Positions 9,162 to 20,786 of a DNA stretch of 64,000 nt are shown piece by piece. A model generated the notes under the pieces. It was not told the origin of the DNA. It saw only the letters and a program-made list of their open reading frames with translations, and did not search any database. Each line of letters starts with the position of its first letter. The stretch's first letter is position 1. Origin of the DNA: Croceibacterium soli (lineage in GTDB: Bacteria; Pseudomonadota; Alphaproteobacteria; Sphingomonadales; Sphingomonadaceae); assembly GCF_009828065.1 (NCBI RefSeq), contig NZ_WTYK01000007.1:119163-183162 (forward strand). The letters are read 5' to 3'. The position numbers and the translations under genes were made by a program.

Positions 9162-10148
9162 GTGACGGCGACCAGCTATCACGCCAGTGTTAAGGATGTC
9201 CAAGCACGGCCTTCGCCGGCGCTGGGGCCTTTCGCGCGGCTCGAGTGGTTCGCCCTGCTCGAGGGGCGTGAGGCCGAGCCGATCCACGCCGTTGCCCAAG
9301 ACGCTTCGGGCGCGGTGATCCTGCCGCTTCGCCGCAAGGGCCGGCGGCTCGAGTCGCTGCTCAACTGGTACGCCTTCACCTGGCGGCCCCTGGCGACGGC
9401 TTACGCCTCGCTGGACAGCCTGACGATCGCCCTCGCCCGCGACCTGCGGCGCAAGGCCTCCCATATCGTGCTCGACCGCGTGCCCGACGAGGACGGCAGC
9501 GCCCGCCAGCTCGAGCGGGCCTTCCGCCGCGCCGGCTGGGTGGTCGCCCGCGAGACGTGCGACACCAACAGCTTCCTTGCCGTCGAGGGACGCAGCTATT
9601 CCGAGTACCTGGCCGACCGGCCGGGGTCCTTGCGCACCACGCTGAAGCGCAAGGCAAAGAAAGTCGACGTCGCGATCCTGACCGCATTCGACAGCGACGC
9701 CTGGGGTGCTTACGAAGCCATCTACGCCGAAAGCTGGAAGCCCGAGGAAGGCGATCCGGACATGCTGCGGGCATTCGCCGAAGCCGAAGGCACTGCCGGC
9801 CGCATCCGGCTGGCGATCGCACGGCACGAAGGCGAACCCGTCGCGGCGCAGTTCTGGACCGTCGAAGGCGGCACGGCCTACATCCACAAGCTGGCTTACC
9901 GCGAAAGCGCCAAGGCGCTCTCCGCGGGCACGACACTCACCGCAGCCCTGCTGGAACGCGTCATCGATGGCGACGGCGTGACGCTCGTCGACTTCGGCAC
10001 GGGGGACGACCCCTACAAGCGCGACTGGATGGAGCAGGCGCGGCCGCGCTACCGGTTGCAGTGCTGGCGCAAGGGCGATCCGCGCAATTGGCCGGCCATA
10101 GCCAGGTCCCGCCTGCGCGCGCTTGTCTCGCGCGGCGAGCGCGGCTAA
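9162..10148 (+). CDS. CelD/FemAB-like GNAT acetyltransferase of the EPS locus
   Basis: A 328-residue protein of the BioF2-like/CelD (Acetyltransf_6) branch of the GNAT fold. The supporting region is the C-terminal half: AAQFWTVEGGTAYIHKLAY, then ALSAGTTLTAALLERVI and LVDFGTGDDPYKRDW, typical of this branch. It starts with GTG at 9162, five bases after AAGG. Only 29 bases separate this start from that of the divergent ligase. In FemAB-like relatives the domain moves an acyl or aminoacyl group from a carrier to an amine. Here it is likely to act on a sugar or on the decarboxylase product. Confidence 0.8.
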   Translation: MTATSYHASVKDVQARPSPALGPFARLEWFALLEGREAEPIHAVAQDASGAVILPLRRKGRRLESLLNWYAFTWRPLATAYASLDSLTIALARDLRRKASHIVLDRVPDEDGSARQLERAFRRAGWVVARETCDTNSFLAVEGRSYSEYLADRPGSLRTTLKRKAKKVDVAILTAFDSDAWGAYEAIYAESWKPEEGDPDMLRAFAEAEGTAGRIRLAIARHEGEPVAAQFWTVEGGTAYIHKLAYRESAKALSAGTTLTAALLERVIDGDGVTLVDFGTGDDPYKRDWMEQARPRYRLQCWRKGDPRNWPAIARSRLRALVSRGERG

Positions 10149-10179
10149 CCCGGCGGCGCTTTCGAGAGGGAACCCGCGA

Positions 10180-10473
10180 ATGAGCAGTCAACCGGGCGTC
10201 AGCCGTCCGACTTCCGGCGAGGTCGACTTGGTCCTGCGCCGGGTGCTGCAGGACGTGCTCGGCCTGAGCAGTGAGCGGGCCGAGGCACTCACGCCCGCGA
10301 CCGGCCTGTTCGGCCATATGCCGGAACTCGATTCGATGGCCGTCGCCGGCCTCCTGACGGAGATCGAGGACCAACTCGGCATCGTTATCGAGGATGACGA
10401 GGTCGACGGCGAGATGCTCGAAACCTACGGCGCGCTGCTGGCTTTCGTCCAGGCCAAGCGCGCCGGAGCCTGA
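10180..10473 (+). CDS. Acyl carrier protein of the EPS locus
   Basis: A 97-residue acyl carrier protein. Four helices are predicted, and the phosphopantetheine attachment site is in PELDSMAVAGLL (Ser52). The acidic helix III region (GIVIEDDEVDGEML) is typical. The ATG at 10180 sits nine bases after GAGAGGG; longer in-frame starts at 10123 lie inside the acetyltransferase gene and are rejected. It is distinct from a fatty-acid AcpP (no LGxDSLDxVELVMALE-type helix) and is best read as the dedicated carrier for the divergent AMP ligase. Confidence 0.88.
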   Translation: MSSQPGVSRPTSGEVDLVLRRVLQDVLGLSSERAEALTPATGLFGHMPELDSMAVAGLLTEIEDQLGIVIEDDEVDGEMLETYGALLAFVQAKRAGA

Positions 10474-10482
10474 CCGGCCCGC

Positions 10483-11148
10483 GTGATCGCCGCCTGGCCC
10501 TGCCCTGCCGGCGGCGAGGAATATGCCCTGGCGCTGGATCGCGGGCGCCGGCACCGCGTCCTGGTCCTGCCGGCCTGGTTCGACGAGAGCAACAAGCTGC
10601 GCCGGTTCACCGCCGAGACGATGCGCCGCCTCGACGCCGCGGGCATCGACAGCTTCCTGCCCGACCTGCCGGGCTGCAACGAGAGCCTCGCTCCGCTGGA
10701 GCAGCAGACGCTGGCGGGCTGGCGCGCCGCGACCGAAACAGCGGCGCGGCACTTCGCCGCCACTCACGTCCTGGCCATTCGTGCGGCGGCGCTTATCGCC
10801 CCGCAAGGCCTGCCCGGATGGCGCTCTGCCGCCGTGGCTGGCAGCGCGCAGCTCCGCTCGCTGGTGAGGGCGCGCGTGCTGTCCTCGCGTGAGGCGGGCC
10901 GTTCGGAAGACCGGGAGGAACTGCTCGCGCGAGGCCGGCAGAGCGGGCTGGACCTGGCCGGGTATCGCCTCGGCGCGAGGATGGTGAGCGATCTGGCCGG
11001 GGCCGATCTGCCCGAGGCGGCGAGCCTGCGCGACATCGCTCAGGGCGAACTCGGCGGCCCGGCGCTGTGGCTACGGGCGGAGCCCGATCACGATCCCGCG
11101 CAGGCCGATCGGCTTGCGGCAATCGTTGCCGCGGAACTGCTCGCATGA
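10483..11148 (+). CDS. Hydrolase 2, exosortase A system-associated (alpha/beta fold)
   Basis: A 221-residue alpha/beta-hydrolase-like protein. N-terminal strands give VLVLPAWFDESNK and LPDLPGCNES, which match the exosortase A hydrolase 2 family. The position where a nucleophile elbow is expected reads VLAIRAAALIAP (about residues 96-107), with no Ser, Cys or Asp at the elbow, so classical hydrolysis is doubtful. It starts with GTG at 10483, ten bases after the ACP stop, and its stop overlaps the next gene as ATGA. It is a little shorter than I expect for the family. Confidence 0.75.
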   Translation: MIAAWPCPAGGEEYALALDRGRRHRVLVLPAWFDESNKLRRFTAETMRRLDAAGIDSFLPDLPGCNESLAPLEQQTLAGWRAATETAARHFAATHVLAIRAAALIAPQGLPGWRSAAVAGSAQLRSLVRARVLSSREAGRSEDREELLARGRQSGLDLAGYRLGARMVSDLAGADLPEAASLRDIAQGELGGPALWLRAEPDHDPAQADRLAAIVAAELLA

Positions 11149-11951
11149 GCCGCCGACATGTGACTTTCGCTTGCGAGGGCAGCGCTCTGGTCGGCACGCT
11201 CGACCGGGCATCGGGCGGCGTCGGCCTGCTCATCGTCAGCGGCGGCAATGAGACCCGCGCCGGCGCCTTCTCCGGCAACGCTCATCTCGCGGCGCGGATC
11301 GCCTCGGCGGGCTATCCGGTGTTTCGCTTCGACCGGCGCGGCGTGGGCGACAGCGAGGGCGATAACGGCGGGTTTCGCCGCTCTGCCGAGGACATCGGCG
11401 CCGCGCTTGCGGCTTTTCGCGGTGAGTGCCCGGCGCTCTCGCGGATTGTCGCGTTCGGCAATTGCGACGCCGCCAGCGCGTTGATGCTGGCCGGCGGCGC
11501 GGGCTGCGACGGGCTCGTGCTGTCCAACCCCTGGACTTTCGAGGACGACCAGTCCGACGCACCGCCGCCGCCGGCCGCGATCCGCGCGCGCTATGCCGAG
11601 AAGCTGAAGAACCCGCGCGAGCTGCTGCGGCTGCTCAGGGGACAAGTGGACTACGCCAAGCTGCTCCGCGGCCTCGCTGGCGCCGTCGCGCCTCCCGCCG
11701 CACCCAGCGGGCTCGCCGGAGCCATGGCGGGCGGAGTCGACCGGTTTACCGGCCCCACCCGCATCCTCATCGCCGAGCGCGACAGGACGGGCCAGGCGTT
11801 CCTCGCCGGCTGGAATGCCGGCGATCCGCGAGTGCAGCTCTGCCCAGCGGCCAGCCATGCATATGTCGAGACCCACGCAAGCGAGTGGCTTTTCAGGCAG
11901 CTCATGGCTGCGTTAGCGGACGAACAGGCTCGCCAGCTCGACGTGGGTTGA
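11145..11951 (+). CDS. Hydrolase 1, exosortase A system-associated (alpha/beta fold, Cys nucleophile)
   Basis: A 268-residue alpha/beta hydrolase. The elbow reads AFGNCDAASA, placing Cys107 where serine hydrolases have Ser, as in dienelactone-hydrolase-like enzymes. FRFDRRGVGDSEG is the usual strand-turn after the oxyanion region, and ASHAYV supplies a candidate catalytic His. The ATG at 11145 overlaps the hydrolase 2 stop (ATGA). Its 3' end overlaps the convergent rlmD 3' end by 39 bases. The role is likely release or transfer of an acyl group from ACP or a lipid carrier; the substrate is unknown. Confidence 0.82.
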   Translation: MSRRHVTFACEGSALVGTLDRASGGVGLLIVSGGNETRAGAFSGNAHLAARIASAGYPVFRFDRRGVGDSEGDNGGFRRSAEDIGAALAAFRGECPALSRIVAFGNCDAASALMLAGGAGCDGLVLSNPWTFEDDQSDAPPPPAAIRARYAEKLKNPRELLRLLRGQVDYAKLLRGLAGAVAPPAAPSGLAGAMAGGVDRFTGPTRILIAERDRTGQAFLAGWNAGDPRVQLCPAASHAYVETHASEWLFRQLMAALADEQARQLDVG

Positions 11952-13105
11952 CCAGCGGAACTGACCGACCGGGCGCAGTTCCGCGAGGCGGTACCCGGCG
12001 TCCTTCAGCACCACCGCATCGCGCGCCCAGCTCGAAGGGTTGCAGCTGATGTAGACGACGCGGCTTACTCCGCTCCCGGCGATCTGCTCGATCTGGTCGC
12101 GGGCGCCGGCACGCGGCGGATCGAGCACGACGCCATCGAAGCCGCGCAGTTCCTCGGTTCGCACCGGATTGCGGAACAAGTCCCGATGCGCCGCTTCTAC
12201 CGGCTTGCCGGTGCGGACCGCCGCCATCTTGCAGGCAAGGTGGGCGTCGCGGGCAGCTTCCGCAGCGAGCACCGAAGTGGCGTCCGACAAGGCGAAGGCG
12301 AACGTCCCGAGTCCGGAGAACAAGTCGGCGACCTTCTCCGCCCCGGCGAGCCATTCGCGCGCGGCATGGGCCAGTGCGGCCTCGCCGTCGCGGGTCGCCT
12401 GGAGGAAGGCTCCGGACGGGAAACCCACCGCCACGCCGGAGAGCGTCACCGTCACCGGTTCCGGCTCCCAAAACGCTTCCGGGCCGAAGCCCTGGTCGAG
12501 CATGAGCCGCGCGAGCTTCTGCTCGCGGCAGAACTCGAGCATCGCTTCGGTCTGCTGCAGGCCGTCGAGCTCCAGCCCGGAGATCGCGCAGTCGACGCCC
12601 TGGTCGGTCAGCGCCAATTCGATCGACATGGCGTACTTGCCGCGCCGGTGGCCGAGCATGCGGCGGAGCGGTTCGACCAACGCGAACAGCTCCGGCGCCA
12701 GCACGTGGCATTCGCGCATGTCGATCACGCGGTGGGACTTTTCGGCGTGGAAGCCGATCAGCGGACGTCCTCCGCCGTTGATGGCGCGCAGGGTCGCCCG
12801 CCGGCGGGTGCGCGGCGGGGAAAGGTGCACCGGGGCCAGGATTTCCGGAGCCAGGCCTTGTCCCTCAGCCGCATGGACCACGCGATCGCGGACGAACCCT
12901 GCCAGGGTTTCCTCATCGAGGTGCTGGAGTTGGCAGCCACCGCATTCCGGGAAATGCCGGCAGGGCGGCCGCGCATGATGCGGTCCCGGCACCAGGCTGC
13001 CGTCGTCGCGCAGCAGGTCGCCCGGGGCGGCAAGCGGCGCATGGCGGCCCGACGCGGTGATGCCGTCGCCCTTGGCCGCGACCCTGATGATCTCTTCGCC
13101 CTCGT

Positions 13106-13109
<4 letters not shown>
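11913..13109 (-). CDS. rlmD: 23S rRNA m5U methyltransferase, RlmD/TrmA family
   Basis: A 398-residue SAM-dependent RNA uracil-C5 methyltransferase. It has Fe-S cluster cysteines in CRHFPECGGCQLQH plus a later CHVL. The SAM loop is DLFSGLGTFAFAL, the family motif VVLDPPRAGA follows, and the catalytic Cys is in YISCNPSSWARD near the C-terminus. The start is GTG at 13109, overlapping the nnr stop as GTGA. The open frame upstream overlaps nnr and lacks similarity. RlmD (23S U1939) versus a TrmA-like alternative cannot be settled by eye, but the Fe-S cysteines favour RlmD. Confidence 0.87.
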
Positions 13110-14497
<1,388 letters not shown>

Positions 14498-14829
14498 CGC
14501 CGCGGATCGTTGCCGGGAAGCGGTAGCGGTCGGCGCCGACGCCGACCACGAGATCGCCGTCGCTCATATTCGTGACGGCCGCCTGCGCCCCGTCGGCCGC
14601 CGCGAGGCCGCGGCCATCGCGCAGGACCTCGAAGCGGCGGAACGCGCCGTCGGGGTGCCGGACGACCAGGAACAGCGTTCCCTCGTGCTCGCTCCGCTCG
14701 ACCGCGCAGGCGCGCGTGAATGTCGTTTCGCCATCGAGGGCGCAATCGACGAGCGTGCCGCCCTGTTCCCCCGCGCCGGCGTCGGCGTCGGCGGAACAGG
14801 CGGCCAGCGCCAGCAGGAACGCAGCCGCG

Positions 14830-16557
<1,728 letters not shown>

Positions 16558-16599
16558 TTTCTTTCCTGATTGGGACGATCCACGCAATGCGCCCTGCCC

Positions 16600-17340
16600 T
16601 CACTCAAAGGCCAGCGCAACCCTGTTGGCGACGCGCAAGAGCCTTTCGGCCCATTCGGCCTGCCCGGCGGCAGCGGCGATCAGGTCCTGGCGGACCTCGA
16701 TGCCGAAATAGGGCCGGCCATGATCCTCCGCGTGGCGGTTCATCGTCGCGTTGAGCAGCTTGCCCGAATAGGGCTTCTGGTCGCCGACGATGAGGCCATC
16801 GGATGCGAGCAGCGGAATGGCGAGGCGGGAGGCGCGCTCGTCATCGTTGTAGAGCACGCCGCAATGCCACGGCCGCTCCTCCTCCGGCCGGCTAGCCAGC
16901 GAAGGGGTGAAGCTGTGGAGCGAGACGATCAGCCGCGGCGGCGCCTGCTCCAGCAAGCTGGCCAGTGCGTCGTGATAGGGCCGGTGGAAGCGTTCGAGCC
17001 GCTCCTCCCGCCCAGCCATGTCGAACATATTGCCCGGGATCGTGTGGCCGTCGCTGGAATGCGGCACCAGTGCGGCCGCATCCTCATCCCGGTTGAAGTC
17101 GCAGACCAGGCGGCTGACGTTGCCCAGGAACGCCGCGGTACCGGACTCCTGCGCCATTAGCCGCGCCACTTCGGCCACGCCGATGTCGACCGCGACATGC
17201 TCGTTCAGCAGCTCGGGCGCGATGCCGAGGTCGACGTCGTGCGGCACGCGGTTGGAGGCATGGTCGACCACGACCAAGATGTCGCCGGCGCGGGGTTCGC
17301 CGATGATGGCGAATGCCTCTTCGATTACGTTGCCCGTCAC
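16600..17340 (-). CDS. N-formylglutamate amidohydrolase family protein
   Basis: A 246-residue metal-dependent amidohydrolase family member (N-formylglutamate deformylase-like). Recognisable pieces are DILVVVDHASNRVP near the N-terminus, CDFNRDEDAA and IVSLHSFTPSL. The GTG at 17340 is chosen because it forms a GTGA overlap with the ispE stop and lies six bases after AAGGAAAG; an in-frame ATG at 17367 would overlap ispE by 31 bases. No hut genes are nearby, so a role in histidine degradation is not supported by context and the true substrate is open. Confidence 0.85.
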   Translation of the reverse strand: MTGNVIEEAFAIIGEPRAGDILVVVDHASNRVPHDVDLGIAPELLNEHVAVDIGVAEVARLMAQESGTAAFLGNVSRLVCDFNRDEDAAALVPHSSDGHTIPGNMFDMAGREERLERFHRPYHDALASLLEQAPPRLIVSLHSFTPSLASRPEEERPWHCGVLYNDDERASRLAIPLLASDGLIVGDQKPYSGKLLNATMNRHAEDHGRPYFGIEVRQDLIAAAAGQAEWAERLLRVANRVALAFE

Positions 17341-18143
17341 CTGAGCTTTCCTTGCATCTGCCACCATCTCGGATGATCGGAAGCCAGCTTTTCCGCAGCT
17401 TCGTGCATGACGCCATGCCGCCGATACGTCGCGAAACAGGTCGCGCCCGAGCCGCTCATTCTGACGAGATCGGCGCCGGTTCCGGCGAGCGTAGAGAGAA
17501 CTTCGGCGACGGGCGGGCACAAGGAGATGGCTGCTGCTTCGAGATCGTTGCGCCCCTCGCCGGCGACGCCCGAAGCGGCCCCCTCCGGCAGCGGCCCGCG
17601 ATCCTGACCGTCCCACGCCGCGAAGACCGGGCCCGTGGCGAGAGGAACCCGCGGGTTGACCAGCAGCACCGCGGTACCCGCGAGGTCGTTCTCCACCGGC
17701 TCGAGGTCAGTGCCGGTCCCGCGCCCAATGCAGGCCACGCTCTCGACGCAGGCCGGAACGTCGGCGCCTAGCCGAGCGGCGCGCTCCCGCCAGTCGTCGG
17801 GCAAGCCATGCGCCTCGCGCACCAGGCGGAAGACCGCGCCGGCATCGGCCGATCCTCCACCGAGGCCAGCGGCGACGGGCAGTTTCTTCTCGAGTGTAAT
17901 CGCGAGGCCGTTCGGCCGGGGCAGCCTGGACAGCGCCTGCGCGACGAGATTTCCAAAAGGATCAGAAAGTTGCGAGGCGAACTCGCCAGTGACTGTCAGC
18001 GTGTCGATGCTTGCCGATCTTGCCGTCAGTTCGTCACCCGCGTCCACGAAAGCGAACAGCGTCTCAAGTTCGTGATACCCATCCTCGCGTCGCGAGCGCA
18101 CATGCAGCGCGAGGTTGATCTTGGCGTAGGCCGTTTCGCGCAC
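17337..18143 (-). CDS. ispE: 4-diphosphocytidyl-2-C-methyl-D-erythritol kinase
   Basis: A 268-residue GHMP kinase of the MEP isoprenoid pathway. It opens with ETAYAKINLALHV and has the GHMP ATP motif LPVAAGLGGGSADAGA. The C-terminal motif is MSGSGATCFATY. The start is GTG at 18143. Its Shine-Dalgarno GGGGAGG ends five bases upstream and belongs to the edge of the palindromic repeat at 18147-18280. It is the first gene of the operon ispE-amidohydrolase-ilvD-lipoprotein-nnr-rlmD. Confidence 0.95.
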   Translation of the reverse strand: MRETAYAKINLALHVRSRREDGYHELETLFAFVDAGDELTARSASIDTLTVTGEFASQLSDPFGNLVAQALSRLPRPNGLAITLEKKLPVAAGLGGGSADAGAVFRLVREAHGLPDDWRERAARLGADVPACVESVACIGRGTGTDLEPVENDLAGTAVLLVNPRVPLATGPVFAAWDGQDRGPLPEGAASGVAGEGRNDLEAAAISLCPPVAEVLSTLAGTGADLVRMSGSGATCFATYRRHGVMHEAAEKLASDHPRWWQMQGKLR

Positions 18144-18146
18144 TCA

Positions 18147-18280
18147 ATCCTCCCCAGCACGGGGAGGAGGTCCGCGACGCGCAGCGGCGTGGTGGAGGGG
18201 GCCCGCCACCAGCGCTTCGCCTGCGGCGGGCCCCCTCCACCATGCTTCGCATGGTCCCCCTCCCCGTACCGGGGAGGATT
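18147..18280. repeat. Palindromic intergenic repeat R1
   Basis: It is bounded by CCTCCCC (18149-18155) and GGGGAGG (18272-18278). Inside are nested inverted repeats: GGTGGAGGGGGCCCGCC pairs with GGCGGGCCCCCTCCACC, and ATGCTTCGCAT forms a small hairpin. The right half resembles repeat R2 at 57657-57785 and the start of R3 at 63796. No gene is seen. It sits between ispE and the ETF-QO gene, both on the minus strand, and may stall or terminate transcription. Confidence 0.8.
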
Positions 18281-18295
18281 TGCGCAGGCCTCCCA

Positions 18296-19939
18296 TCACA
18301 TGTTCGGATAGTTGGGGCCGCCGCCGCCTTCGGGCGTGACCCATTCGATGTTCTGCGGCGGGTCCTTGATGTCGCAGGTCTTGCAGTGGACGCAGTTCTG
18401 CGCGTTGATCACCAGCCTGGGCTCGCCTTCCTCGACGCCGACGTATTCGTAAACGCCCGCCGGGCAGTAGCGCGTCTCCGGCCCGGCGTAGACCGGCCAG
18501 TTGACCCGCTGCGGCAGCGTAGGATCCTTGAGCACGAGATGGCAGGGCTGGTCCTCCTCGTGGTTGGTGCCGGAGAGGAACACCGAGGAGAGCCGGTCGA
18601 AGCTGATCCTCCCGTCGGGCTTGGGATATGCGATCGGACGGTAGAGATCGGCCCGCCGGGTCGCCTCGGCATCGGTGTGGTGCTTCATCGTGAACGGCAG
18701 GCGCAGGCGCAACGTCCGCAGCCACATGTCGGCCCCGGCGAGGACGGTGCCGATGGCGCCACCGAACTTCGCCACGAGCGGCTGGGCGTTCTTCACCAGT
18801 TGCAGCTCGTCTGCGATCCAGCTTGAACGAACCGCGCTATCGTATTGGTTCAGCTCTGTTTTCTCCTGCCCCGCAGCGATCGCAGCAGCCACCGCCTCGG
18901 CGGTGAGCATGCCGCTCTTCATCGCCGTGTGCGTGCCTTTGATCCGCGGCACGTTGACGAAGCCGGCCGAGCAGCCGATCAGCGCCCCGCCCGGAAAGGC
19001 GAGCTTGGGTACGCTCTGCCATCCGCCCTCGTTGATCACCCGTGCGCCATAAGCGACGCGCTTACCGCCCTCGATCACCGCGCGGATCGCCGGGTGCTGC
19101 TTCCAGCGCTGGAATTCCTCGAACGGGTAGACGTAAGGGTTCGCGTAATCGAGCGAGGTCACGAAGCCGAGCGCCACCTGGCCATTGGCCTGGTGGTAGA
19201 GGAAACCGCCGCCCCACGTATCGCTCTCAGACAGGGGCCAGCCCTGGGTGTGAACCACTTTGCCAGGCTCGTGCCGGTCGGCAGGAATGTCCCACAACTC
19301 TTTGATGCCGAGGCCATAAATTTGCGGTTCGCTTTCGGCATCGAGGGCGAAATGCTTCTTCATCCGCTTCGTCAGGTGGCCACGCGCGCCTTCGGCGAAC
19401 AGCGTATACTTCGCATGCAGTTCCATGCCCGGCTGGTAATCGGGCTTGTGCGATCCGTCGGCCGCGATGCCCATGTCCTGCGTCGCCACGCCCATGACTG
19501 CGCCGCTTTCGTCGAACAGCACTTCCGATGCCGGGAAACCGGGGAAGATCTGGACGCCGAGCTCCTCGGCCCGCTCGGCCAGCCAGCGGCACAAGTTGCC
19601 GAGCGACCCGGTGTAGTTGCCCTTGTTGGACATCAGCGGCGGCATCAGCACATGCGGCATCGCCCACTTGCCGCTGCGCGTCAGCACCCAGTGGTGGTTT
19701 GAGGTCACGGGCACTTCGGCGAGCGGGCATGTCTCGCGCCAGTCCGGCAGCAGCTCGTCCAGCGCCCGCGGATCGATCACCGCACCGGACAGGATATGCG
19801 CGCCGACTTCGGAGCCTTTCTCAAGCACGACGACTTCGAGCGCGTCGTTGAGCTGCTTGAGCCGGATCGCCGCCGCGAGGCCCGCAGGCCCCGCGCCGAC
19901 GATGACAACGTCGACCGGCATCGATTCCCGTGTGCTCAC
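18296..19939 (-). CDS. Electron transfer flavoprotein-ubiquinone oxidoreductase
   Basis: A 547-residue ETF-QO. The FAD dinucleotide-binding loop is VVIVGAGPAGLAAAIRL near the N-terminus. The C-terminal 4Fe-4S ferredoxin domain has NCVHCKTCDIKDP plus a separate upstream Cys (RYCPAGVYEY). It passes electrons from ETF (fatty- and amino-acid oxidation) to the quinone pool at the inner membrane. The GTG at 19939 sits six bases after GAGGGG. The 82-base gap to the divergent UDG-like gene holds the shared promoter region; no box is clear. Confidence 0.95.
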   Translation of the reverse strand: MSTRESMPVDVVIVGAGPAGLAAAIRLKQLNDALEVVVLEKGSEVGAHILSGAVIDPRALDELLPDWRETCPLAEVPVTSNHHWVLTRSGKWAMPHVLMPPLMSNKGNYTGSLGNLCRWLAERAEELGVQIFPGFPASEVLFDESGAVMGVATQDMGIAADGSHKPDYQPGMELHAKYTLFAEGARGHLTKRMKKHFALDAESEPQIYGLGIKELWDIPADRHEPGKVVHTQGWPLSESDTWGGGFLYHQANGQVALGFVTSLDYANPYVYPFEEFQRWKQHPAIRAVIEGGKRVAYGARVINEGGWQSVPKLAFPGGALIGCSAGFVNVPRIKGTHTAMKSGMLTAEAVAAAIAAGQEKTELNQYDSAVRSSWIADELQLVKNAQPLVAKFGGAIGTVLAGADMWLRTLRLRLPFTMKHHTDAEATRRADLYRPIAYPKPDGRISFDRLSSVFLSGTNHEEDQPCHLVLKDPTLPQRVNWPVYAGPETRYCPAGVYEYVGVEEGEPRLVINAQNCVHCKTCDIKDPPQNIEWVTPEGGGGPNYPNM

Positions 19940-20021
19940 CGGTTACCCCTCAAGCGGCATGATTGCATGGCCGGGGCTTGATACCTGCACGGCAGCAGGT
20001 CAAGACCTGCAGCAGGACAGC

Positions 20022-20786
20022 ATGATCGACGCAAGGCCCCAGCCCACTCTCGCCGAACAACTCGCCGCGGCGCACGCCTGGTGGCGGGAAGCCGGCGTCG
20101 ATTGCGAGTTCGCGGACGAACCGCACGACTGGCTCGCGAAGCCGGAGATTGTCCAGGCTCCTGATGAAGCACAGTTCGCGACGCCGACCCGGCCCATCAA
20201 ACCGCTCGAGCCCGAGATCCCGCCGCTCGGTGGCGACAGTTCCGGCTGGCCGCAGGCATTGACGGATTTCGCTCCCTGGTGGCTTGCCGAAGAGGGGCTT
20301 GAGACCGGTGGCACCGCGCCGCGTGTCGCGCCGCGCGGCAGCGAAGGGGCGGCGCTGATGGTGCTGGTGCCGATGCCGGAGGAGAGCGACAGCGAGGCTC
20401 TGCTGGCCGGGCCCCAGGGCAGGCTGATCGGCAACATGCTGTCGGCAATGGGTATCGCGGAGGACGCGGCGTACCTCGCCGCCGCCCTGCCCCGCCACGC
20501 CAAGCATCCGGACTGGCAGGCGCTCGCCGCACGCCAACTCGGCGAGATCGTCGCGCATCATGTCCGGCTTGCCCGGCCCAAACGGCTGCTGGTACTTGGC
20601 AGGGCGATGTTGCCGCTTTTCGGGCACGACCCGGCGCAAGGGGCTGCCGCGGTGCGCGGGATCGCGCTTGAAGGCTGCGACGTACCGGCTCTGGCGAGCT
20701 ATGGCCCGGAGCCCCTGCTGGCGACGCCGCGCTTCAGGGCGGCGCTCTGGCGGGGCTGGCTCGAATGGACGGAAGGTAGCGTGTGA
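20022..20786 (+). CDS. Degenerate uracil-DNA-glycosylase-like protein (family 4-like)
   Basis: A 254-residue protein that matches the family 4/5 UDG fold by pattern: MVLVPMPEESDSEALLAGPQGRLIGNML corresponds to the substrate loop, PKRLLVLGRAMLPLF to the core strand, and ASYGPEPLLATPRFRAALW to the C-terminal minor-groove loop. Only two Cys are present, so the 4Fe-4S cluster of family 4 is missing, and the usual His-Pro of the last motif reads Gly-Pro. It is probably not a standard glycosylase. ATG follows AGGA by five bases. The stop overlaps the transglycosylase start (GTGA). Confidence 0.65.
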   Translation: MIDARPQPTLAEQLAAAHAWWREAGVDCEFADEPHDWLAKPEIVQAPDEAQFATPTRPIKPLEPEIPPLGGDSSGWPQALTDFAPWWLAEEGLETGGTAPRVAPRGSEGAALMVLVPMPEESDSEALLAGPQGRLIGNMLSAMGIAEDAAYLAAALPRHAKHPDWQALAARQLGEIVAHHVRLARPKRLLVLGRAMLPLFGHDPAQGAAAVRGIALEGCDVPALASYGPEPLLATPRFRAALWRGWLEWTEGSV

